NCBI RefSeq assembly: GCF_964266745.1
Contig: NZ_CAXWGX010000003.1
Coordinates: 1-64,000 of the forward strand
Reading direction: 5' to 3'
DNA from: Propionicimonas sp020161015
GTDB taxonomy: Bacteria; Actinomycetota; Actinomycetes; Propionibacteriales; Propionibacteriaceae
Length of the DNA stretch: 64,000 bases
The position numbers were made by a program, and so were the translations under genes. Under the pieces are notes generated by a model that was given only the letters and a program-made list of their open reading frames with translations, ran no database searches and was not told the origin of the DNA. This document shows, piece by piece, positions 7,471 through 13,879 of this stretch. Numbering within the stretch: position 1 is the first letter of the stretch; each line of letters starts with the position of its first letter.

Positions 7471-9222
7471 ATGACCCCCCGCATGCTCCGGTGCCGGCTT
7501 CTCGCCGCCGGCATCCTGCCCCTCCTTCTCGTGCCCGCCGTCGGCGTGAACGCTTCGGCCACCAGCCTGTCCGGGACGGACTCCCGTCCCAGCACCCCGA
7601 GGATCTTCTCCCCGACCTCGCCGCTGTACCAGAAGCTGCCGGCCAAGACTCCGGCAGCGTCGAACTCGGCCAAGCTCGTCGCGAGCCTCAACAAGCAGGC
7701 CCACGAGTTCTACGGCACGAAGTCCATGGCCAACGTCGGCGTCAACACCAACCGCTTCACCCCGGCGCTCTACGTGGCGTACGACAGCGACCCCGCCTAC
7801 GACGTCACCGGGTGGAACTGCCAGGGCAAGTGGCCCGGCTGGGACGCGGAGCTGAACCGCATGCTCCGTGGCGTCCACATTCCCGACGACCTCCAGCCCG
7901 ACCCGTCCTCCGACGGCTCGGTGTCGATCTACAACGCCGACACCCAGGACGTCGTCGAGCTGTGGAAGGCGCGCAAGGTCGACGGGGCCTGGCAGGCGTG
8001 CTGGGGCGGACGGATCACCGACGCCGCCTCGGCGCGCGGCACCTTCCCGCACGGCTACGGCGCCTCCGCCAGCGGGCTGTCGCTGTGGGGCACCACGATC
8101 CGGCAGCAGGAACTGCTGGACGGCCACATCGACCACGTGATCAGCCTCGCCCTCCCGCGCACGAAGAAGGGGACGGTCTCCTGGCCCGCCAACCGCACGG
8201 ACGGGTGGGCCTCCGGCACCCAGCTGGCGATCGGCCAGATGCTGCGGCTGCCCGCCTCCCTCGACCTGTCGAGGATGAAGCTCTCCCCGGCCGCCCGCAC
8301 CATCGCCCGGGCCGCGCAGGAGTACGGGATCATCGTCGTCGACACGGCCGGCTCCGTCGTCTTCTCCGCCGAGAACCCGATCGCGCTCGCCGCCAACCGC
8401 TACGACGAGGTGTTCCGGGGACGGTGGCCCTTCCTGGAGATGCACGGCGACCGTGGGCGCGGTGAGGTGGCCTTCCCGCTCGACAAGCTGGTCGCTCTGC
8501 CGCTGAACTACCAGGTGCCGCCGGCTCCCGCCGTGGCGGCCGTGCCGAACACCGCCTACGCCGCAGCGGTGAAGAAGGCGAAGCCGAAGACCTACTGGCG
8601 GCTCGACGACACCGGCTCGACCGCCGTCGACAGCAGCGGCAGGAAGCGCGCGGGCACGCTGCGGGGGGTCACCCGGTACGTGGAGGGCGCCATCCCGGGC
8701 AGCCGCGCGATCGAGACCACCGGAGACGCGTCCTCAGGGGTGTACGCGTCCGCCAGGACGACGCCGGCGAAGAGCTTCACCGTCCAGGTCTGGTTCCGCA
8801 CCGCCACCACGCGGGGTGGCAAGCTCCTCGGCTTCGAGAGCACCACGACCGGCAAGGGGGCCCGCGCGGACCGCTCGCTGTACCTCACCGACGACGGACG
8901 CCTGGTCTTCGGCACCTACAGCACCGTGATGCAGAAGGTGGTCAGCCCCGCGTCCTACAACGACGGCGCCTGGCACCGCGCGACGGTGACCCAGGGCCCC
9001 ACCGGCACCCGGCTCTACGTGGACGGGGAACAGGTCGCCACCGGGACGGCGACGAAGGCCCAGGCGGGCTCGGGCTACTGGCGCCTCGGGGGCGGCAACC
9101 TGGACGCGTGGCCGCTCCAGCCGACCAGCGGCTGGGTCGCGGGAGCACTGGACGAGTTCGCCTACTACGAGTCCGTCCTCGCCCCGGAGGTGATCGCGGC
9201 ACAATACCGGGCCGCGTCCTAG
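7471..9222 (+). CDS. secreted protein: uncharacterised actinobacterial domain plus LamG domain
   Basis: A 583-residue protein with a signal peptide (hydrophobic LLAAGILPLLLVPAVG, then a likely cut near residue 28-31). Residues 110-330 form a domain I know from many secreted actinobacterial proteins of unknown role. Its landmarks are IPDDLQPDPSSDGSVSI, WGGRITDA, GASASGLSLWGTTIR, GHIDHVISLALP, WPANRTDG and a final AAQEYGIIVVDTAG. Residues ~390-580 are a LamG/concanavalin-like domain (YWRLDDTGSTAVDSSG, WFRTATT, LYVDGEQV, ALDEFAYYESVL) that usually binds carbohydrate. The gene stands alone, and the 125-bp leader has a GC-rich hairpin (GCCGTG-GAGC-CACGGC). No enzyme activity can be assigned. Confidence 0.75.
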   Translation: MTPRMLRCRLLAAGILPLLLVPAVGVNASATSLSGTDSRPSTPRIFSPTSPLYQKLPAKTPAASNSAKLVASLNKQAHEFYGTKSMANVGVNTNRFTPALYVAYDSDPAYDVTGWNCQGKWPGWDAELNRMLRGVHIPDDLQPDPSSDGSVSIYNADTQDVVELWKARKVDGAWQACWGGRITDAASARGTFPHGYGASASGLSLWGTTIRQQELLDGHIDHVISLALPRTKKGTVSWPANRTDGWASGTQLAIGQMLRLPASLDLSRMKLSPAARTIARAAQEYGIIVVDTAGSVVFSAENPIALAANRYDEVFRGRWPFLEMHGDRGRGEVAFPLDKLVALPLNYQVPPAPAVAAVPNTAYAAAVKKAKPKTYWRLDDTGSTAVDSSGRKRAGTLRGVTRYVEGAIPGSRAIETTGDASSGVYASARTTPAKSFTVQVWFRTATTRGGKLLGFESTTTGKGARADRSLYLTDDGRLVFGTYSTVMQKVVSPASYNDGAWHRATVTQGPTGTRLYVDGEQVATGTATKAQAGSGYWRLGGGNLDAWPLQPTSGWVAGALDEFAYYESVLAPEVIAAQYRAAS

Positions 9223-9373
9223 GGCGGGTGCGACGCCGGCGGGCCCCGTCCACGCGAGGCGGGCGCCGGTCCGGCTCGCGCAATTCTTCGCCTTGCCGGT
9301 CGTCGGCGCGCGTCGCTTGACTGGCCGTGGGCAGGCGCCCGGGCGGGCGCCCCCGGCCGGACGAGGTGGTGTG

Positions 9374-10318
9374 ATGATCGCCGCGAACCTGATCCTGCTC
9401 GGCCTCGCCGTCGGCTTCCTCGTGGTGGCCGGCATCGGCCTGCGGGGGGCGTGGCCGATGATGCTGGCCGGCTTCCTCACCCTCGCCGCCTGGGTGGTGG
9501 TCGCGGTGTGGGCGGTGGTCAACCTGCTCCAGCTGTTCTCCGGCGACGACGCGGACGACGCGATCCGGAGCATGGTGGCCTACGTCATGGTGGCGGCGCC
9601 GGTGACCGGCCTCGGCCTGGCCTTCCTCGCCTTCGTGAAGTGCGGCCCGGTCGTCGTCCCCCGCGCCCTGCACGCGCTCGGGCTGACGACCCTGGTCGCC
9701 GGCGTGGTCGTGGTGGCCCTCGACTGGGAGGACGCGTCCCTGCTGGCGAAGGTGCTCGCCGTCGCGGTCCCTCCGCTGTGGGGCCTGGCCTGGCTGATCC
9801 CCTACCTCCTGCTGCGCGGCAGCGTGGACGAGGCCGCGTACGCCGCGGCCCCCACCGTCCTGCTCCCGTTCCCCGGGGGAGAGCGGACCTGGGTCATCCA
9901 GGGCAACGGCAGCGCGCTGAACCACAACACCGCCCACTTCACCCAGGCGTTCGCCTGGGACTTCCGCCGGCCCTGTGGCACGCCGGTCCTCGCCGCGCTG
10001 GGGGGACGGGTGGTCTCGGTCATCGACGCCAACGACGGCATCGGCGGGCCCAACAACGAGGTGGAGGTGGAGCACGCCGACGGATCGGTCGCGTCCTACC
10101 TGCACGTGCAGAAGGGCAGCGCACAGGTGGCGGTCGGGGCGACGGTCGCCCAGGGCGACCGGCTGGCGTCCGTGGGCAGCGTGGGCAACAGCCTCACCGG
10201 GCACATCCACTTCCAGGTGCGTTCGGGCGGCAGCACGGTGCCGGTGCGGTTCGCCGACGTCACCCGGCACGCGGGGATCCCACGGGGGTTCCGGTTCTAC
10301 ACCTCGGGGAACCGCTGA
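9374..10318 (+). CDS. membrane-anchored M23-type (LytM) peptidase-like protein
   Basis: A 314-residue protein with four to five membrane helices in residues 1-155, followed by a C-terminal M23 domain. The domain retains a likely metal site: N-H-N-T-A-H ... A-F-A-W-D-F, and the closing HIH in LTGHIHFQV. VVSVIDANDG and SYLHVQKGS are typical for M23. M23 enzymes cut peptidoglycan cross-bridges. Here the domain would face outside, next to the wall. ATG 9374 follows GAGGTGG; GTG 9371 is equivalent. It converges on the last gene of the CIS operon (3 bp between stops), so it is not co-transcribed with it but may be linked in function. Confidence 0.78.
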   Translation: MIAANLILLGLAVGFLVVAGIGLRGAWPMMLAGFLTLAAWVVVAVWAVVNLLQLFSGDDADDAIRSMVAYVMVAAPVTGLGLAFLAFVKCGPVVVPRALHALGLTTLVAGVVVVALDWEDASLLAKVLAVAVPPLWGLAWLIPYLLLRGSVDEAAYAAAPTVLLPFPGGERTWVIQGNGSALNHNTAHFTQAFAWDFRRPCGTPVLAALGGRVVSVIDANDGIGGPNNEVEVEHADGSVASYLHVQKGSAQVAVGATVAQGDRLASVGSVGNSLTGHIHFQVRSGGSTVPVRFADVTRHAGIPRGFRFYTSGNR

Positions 10319-10321
10319 GGC

Positions 10322-11089
10322 TCACTGCTCCCGGGAGAACGACACCCGGATCGCGTTGACCACGGCCGGGATCGACCACACGAACGCCCAGACCGCCCCG
10401 AGCAGGCTGACGATGGCGAACACCAGCGCCAGCAGCTGGTCGCCCAGGCTCACCACCACGCCGGGCAGCCAGCCGTGGACGATGCCGAGCACGAGCTGGA
10501 GCACGAAGGACGTGGCGACGTGGATCATCAGCGCGACGGCCTTGAGGAACTTCTGCTGCGCGGCCACCAGCAGCACGAGGAACACGATCTTCAGCAGCAG
10601 CAGCAGGCCGAGGACGGCCGCGGACTCCCCGACGGGGAAGAACCCCCAGATCGCCAGGTAGGCGATGGTGCCGAAGGGCACGGAGACGAACAGGCCGAAC
10701 ATCACCATCAGCAGCACGAACGCGCCGAGGGCCATCACGAAGCTGAGGATGATCCAGCAGAAGGACACGACCAGCGTCACGATGCCCTGGACCCGCCCGT
10801 AGGCGCGCTGGCTGAGCAGGAAGCTGAGCGCGAGCATGACCACGGAGAACAGCAGGTAGCCGTCGACCAGCGCCAGGTACCCGATGCCGTTGCCGGGCGG
10901 GCTGTCCGCGTCCACCCCGTTCACCATGTCGGGCTCGACGCCGGGGATGCCGCCGGCCAGCGACGCGACCGGTCCGGCGCTGCCGCCCCCCAGTGCCAGC
11001 GACGAGCCGGTCTCGACCAGCACCGCAAGGAGCAGGGCGAACGCTGCCAGGAAGAAGAGCGGGCGGCGCACCTCGCCCAGGACGGGCAT
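10322..11089 (-). CDS. polytopic membrane protein, last gene of the CIS operon
   Basis: A 255-residue protein that I do not recognise. It has an N-terminal helix (residues ~10-32), then an outside loop rich in Gly/Asp/Pro, then about five closely packed helices. These include long runs of Val, Leu and Phe (VTLVVSFCWIILSFVMALGA and following). The short basic tail ends RVSFSREQ. There is no catalytic motif. Its ATG overlaps the stop of the preceding 153-residue gene as ATGA, so it is in the same operon as the CIS genes. It might be a membrane partner of the particle; this is inference from position alone. Confidence 0.7.
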   Translation of the reverse strand: MPVLGEVRRPLFFLAAFALLLAVLVETGSSLALGGGSAGPVASLAGGIPGVEPDMVNGVDADSPPGNGIGYLALVDGYLLFSVVMLALSFLLSQRAYGRVQGIVTLVVSFCWIILSFVMALGAFVLLMVMFGLFVSVPFGTIAYLAIWGFFPVGESAAVLGLLLLLKIVFLVLLVAAQQKFLKAVALMIHVATSFVLQLVLGIVHGWLPGVVVSLGDQLLALVFAIVSLLGAVWAFVWSIPAVVNAIRVSFSREQ

Positions 11090-11550
11090 CAGGTGTCCTT
11101 GCGCAGGACGACGGCGCAGCCCGTGGCGGAGCCGCACTGCAGGACGAAGGTGCCGCCCTCCCGGGTGTAGGTGAGGCGGACGTCCTCGCCGGGGTCGAGC
11201 TCGTGGCTCAGGGTCCGCCCGGCGAGGGTGACCGTGAGGCCGACCGGTTGCGACCCGGTGGTGAGGATGGCGCGGCGGGTCGCGCGCTCCCAGCCGAAGC
11301 CGCCGGTGACCTCGCGCACGGCCACGGCGCAGGTGCCGGTGAAGGCGATCGTCGTGCCCTCCACGTCGCAGCCCGGGCCGCCGTCGAGGTCCGCGGCGGT
11401 GAGCGGGTCGCCGGCGGCCCGGTCCGGGGAGGCCCAGTCCGGCCACGACCCGCCGGATCCACCGCCGGGCCCGAGGACGCCGAGCAGGTACAGGAGCATG
11501 GCGGCCACCACGAGCGCGCCGAGGACCACCAGGGGCTTGCGGTCAGCCAT
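11089..11550 (-). CDS. small membrane-anchored protein with cysteine pairs, CIS operon
   Basis: A 153-residue protein with one N-terminal membrane anchor (KPLVVLGALVVAAMLLYLLG) and an outside beta-rich domain of about 110 residues. Four cysteines in the domain (GCDVEG, TCAVAV, LQCGSATGC) could form two disulfides, as expected outside the cell. I do not recognise the family. It follows the paralogous membrane pair after a 53-bp gap, the longest gap in the operon, and overlaps the next gene as ATGA. The outside domain could be a docking or immunity element, but no evidence decides this. Confidence 0.7.
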   Translation of the reverse strand: MADRKPLVVLGALVVAAMLLYLLGVLGPGGGSGGSWPDWASPDRAAGDPLTAADLDGGPGCDVEGTTIAFTGTCAVAVREVTGGFGWERATRRAILTTGSQPVGLTVTLAGRTLSHELDPGEDVRLTYTREGGTFVLQCGSATGCAVVLRKDT

Positions 11551-11603
11551 CGGTCGGTCCTGTCACGGGTCGGGAGCGCAGCGGGGGGAGATAGGGGTGG
11601 GGC

Positions 11604-12380
11604 CTAGGGCGTCCCCTCCGGATGGCCCTGGTTCTCCCAGTAGCTGCGGGTGCGCGTGGAGCCGGGCACGCAGGTGGTGTCCCCGTCGAACGCCTCGCGC
11701 CACACGTAGCCCTGCACGCACGTCTCCGGGCCGTACGGGCCGGTCGGGTCCTTGCGCGCCTTCTGGAGCCCCGGGTCGTTGTCGGCTTTCGCCTCGGCCG
11801 CGCTGAGCACGGTGACGCAGGTGTTGTCGCCCGGCCGGGCCAGCCGCGGCACGTAGGGTGCCGGGCACGGGTTCGTGGGGGTCGGGGACGCGGTCGGCGT
11901 GGGCGAAGGGGAGGGCTCGGCGGGCGTCGGGCCCGGCCGCAGCAGGAACCACGCCACGACGCCGACCACGACGACCAGCGCAGCCGCGGCCACCCACACC
12001 CACCAGGGCAGTCCCGACGGCGCGGCCGCGGCCGGTGCGGCCGGCACGACCACCTCGAGGTGCTGCGCCTGGTCGCTGTACTCCTCCGGCGGCCGGTCGG
12101 CGTCGTAGGCGATGAACCGCACCGTGTACTGGCCGGCCGCCGTCCCCGGGGGTGGGGTGAGGGTCACCGTGTACTGCTCGGTGGTGCCCGGGGCGATCAC
12201 CCGCAGGGGCTCGGCGATCTGCGCCCACGCCTTCGCGTCGGGCCCGGAGGCCGGGGCGAAGGCACCGAGCACGATCCGCGCGGGGACCGTCGCGGAGTTC
12301 GTCACCGCGGCGGTCACGGTGAGCGGGCCGCTGCCCGCGGTCAGCGTCGTGCTGGTCAGGGCCAGGGTGATGGCGCTCAT
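11604..12380 (-). CDS. CIS-operon membrane protein B: beta-sandwich, single helix, Cys-repeat tail
   Basis: A 258-residue protein without a signal peptide. Residues 1-125 look like a CARDB/Ig-like beta-sandwich (TLTAGSGPLTVTAAVTNSA, EQYTVTLTPP, VRFIAYDADRPPEEYSDQAQ). Residues ~143-166 are a membrane helix (LPWWVWVAAAALVVVVGVVA). A Pro/Thr/Ser linker follows, then a tail with two Cys-bracketed motifs, CPAPYVPRLARPGDNTCV and CVQGYVWREAFDGDTTCV, a pattern common in secreted actinobacterial proteins. It is a paralogue of the gene just upstream (same fold order; DADRPPEEYSDQAQ identical). The likely topology is sandwich inside and disulfide tail outside. It could tether the particle to the membrane, as proposed for CisA in Streptomyces CIS, though I cannot show homology. 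Confidence 0.75.
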   Translation of the reverse strand: MSAITLALTSTTLTAGSGPLTVTAAVTNSATVPARIVLGAFAPASGPDAKAWAQIAEPLRVIAPGTTEQYTVTLTPPPGTAAGQYTVRFIAYDADRPPEEYSDQAQHLEVVVPAAPAAAAPSGLPWWVWVAAAALVVVVGVVAWFLLRPGPTPAEPSPSPTPTASPTPTNPCPAPYVPRLARPGDNTCVTVLSAAEAKADNDPGLQKARKDPTGPYGPETCVQGYVWREAFDGDTTCVPGSTRTRSYWENQGHPEGTP

Positions 12381-12383
12381 CGG

Positions 12384-13196
12384 TCATCGCCTCTCGGTGA
12401 AGGTGTCGGGGTACTCGGAGTCGTTGAACATGTGCTCGGTGTAGCCGGGCTGGTTCTCGACGTGGGTGCGGTTGGCGGTGTCCTCCCACACGCAGACGAG
12501 GTCGTCGGGGAAGGCCAGGCGCGGCACGTAGGGGATCTGGCACTCCGTCGTGCCGGGGATCACCCGGTTGCGCTGCACGTCCGACCGGTTGTCCCACTGG
12601 GCCTCCTTCGCGCTGGCCGGCATCACGCAGGTCAGGTCGCCGGGACGGGCCAGCCGGGGGACGAACGGCTCGGGGCAGGGGTTGGACGGGGTGGGCGACG
12701 GCGTCGGCTCCGGAGGGGGGACGGGGGCGGGGCGCAGCAGCAGGAATGCCACCACGCCGACCGCCACCACCAGGACCGCGGCCACCGCGTACACCCACCA
12801 CGGGATGCCCGTGGCGGGCGCCGGTGCCGGGGCCAGCACGACCCGCACCTGCTGGGCCTGGTCGCTGTACTCCTCGGGCGGCCGGTCGGCGTCGTACGCG
12901 ATCAGTCGCACCACGTGGTCGCCGGCGGCGGCGTCGGCGGGCGGGGTGATCGTCACCGTGTACTGCTCGGTGGCCCCGCCGGCCAGTTCGCGCAGCGGGC
13001 GCTCGACGCTCGTCCACCCGGCGGCGCCCGTCGAGGCCGGCCCGGTGGCCACCGTGCCGGCGAGCGGGGGATAGGCGCCGAGGACGACCCGCGCGGGCAC
13101 CGCCGCGGAGTTGGTGACCGAGGCGGTGAGGGTGCTCGCCATCGCCCGGGTGGCGCGGACGTCGGTGGCGGTGAGGGTGAGGGTGAGGACGCTCAT
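12384..13196 (-). CDS. CIS-operon membrane protein A: paralogue of the next gene
   Basis: A 270-residue protein with the same plan as its downstream neighbour. It has an N-terminal beta-sandwich (TLTATDVRATRAMASTLTAS; VRLIAYDADRPPEEYSDQAQ) and a membrane helix near residues 148-170 (WWVYAVAAVLVVAVGVVAFL). A Pro-rich linker and two repeats, CPEPFVPRLARPGDLTCV and CQIPYVPRLAFPDDLVCV, follow. The start overlaps the tail-protein-I stop as ATGA, and only 3 bp separate it from its paralogue. Tandem duplication inside a CIS operon suggests two membrane anchors or a heteromeric complex. No enzymatic site is seen. The function is unknown. Confidence 0.75.
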   Translation of the reverse strand: MSVLTLTLTATDVRATRAMASTLTASVTNSAAVPARVVLGAYPPLAGTVATGPASTGAAGWTSVERPLRELAGGATEQYTVTITPPADAAAGDHVVRLIAYDADRPPEEYSDQAQQVRVVLAPAPAPATGIPWWVYAVAAVLVVAVGVVAFLLLRPAPVPPPEPTPSPTPSNPCPEPFVPRLARPGDLTCVMPASAKEAQWDNRSDVQRNRVIPGTTECQIPYVPRLAFPDDLVCVWEDTANRTHVENQPGYTEHMFNDSEYPDTFTERR

Positions 13197-13879
13197 GGTT
13201 GCCCTTCGGCTGCGGCGGGGGTGGGCGGGACGGATGGTGGAGCGGGTGGGGTCGCAGGGGGCGCGGGCGGGCCGGGATCCGGGCCGGCGGGCGCGCGGAC
13301 CGCGGTCGCCCCGACCGGCGCGGACGCCGTCGGGCTCGGCGCCAGCGCGACCTCGCTGATGTCGGTGGCCGGCGCGCCCGCGGCCAGCACCTCCGCGGTG
13401 ACGTGCGCGGGCTTGGTCGCGGCGACGATCCGCGCCACGGTGTCGGCCAGGTCCTCGCCGCCCTCGGGCAGCCGGACGCGCAGGTGGAAGCCGCCGGCGT
13501 CCTCCACGGCGAACCCCGTCCGCCGGGTGGCGACCTCGAGGAAGCGCACGATGCCGCCGACCGTCCCGCGGCGCGCGGCGAGGTCGGCGGACGCGCACAG
13601 CAGGTCGCGCAGCGGGGCCGCTCCGCCGGGCAGCGTGCTGCGCGCGCGGGTCGGCGACTCCGGCAGGGTCAGCCAGTCGAGGTCGACCCAGGAGGCGAGG
13701 TAGCAGACCATCGCGTCGGGCGCGCGCATCGGGTCGAACCACCCCTCCAGGTGGTCCAGCACGGCACCCACCGGCTGGTGCATGCCGTCGCCCGCAGCCA
13801 GGAGCGCCGGCAGGGGACCGGCGCCGGCGCCGGCCACGATCACCTGGGGCAGCGTGTCGCGCAGCGACGTCCTAGCCAT
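13193..13879 (-). CDS. CIS baseplate protein, phage tail protein I type (TIGR02242-like; Afp12 role)
   Basis: A 228-residue protein. It carries the hallmarks of this family: LPALLAAGDGMHQPVGAVLD near the N-terminus, FDPMRAPDAMVCYLASWVDL, then GTVGGIVRFLEVATRR and VEDAGGFHLRVRLP. The C-terminal ~40 residues are Ala/Pro-rich and not conserved. In phage P2 and in Afp/PVC particles, such proteins link the baseplate wedges to fibres. ATG 13879 overlaps the baseplate-J stop by 8 nt. It is the last recognisable structural gene of the cluster. No tail-fibre gene follows; membrane-protein genes take that place. Confidence 0.9.
   Translation of the reverse strand: MARTSLRDTLPQVIVAGAGAGPLPALLAAGDGMHQPVGAVLDHLEGWFDPMRAPDAMVCYLASWVDLDWLTLPESPTRARSTLPGGAAPLRDLLCASADLAARRGTVGGIVRFLEVATRRTGFAVEDAGGFHLRVRLPEGGEDLADTVARIVAATKPAHVTAEVLAAGAPATDISEVALAPSPTASAPVGATAVRAPAGPDPGPPAPPATPPAPPSVPPTPAAAEGQP

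Noticed and set aside
11622..13703. 693-residue plus-strand open frame across the CIS membrane genes
   Set aside because: Gly/Arg/His-rich shadow. The minus-strand genes have overlapping starts and stops and recognisable folds.
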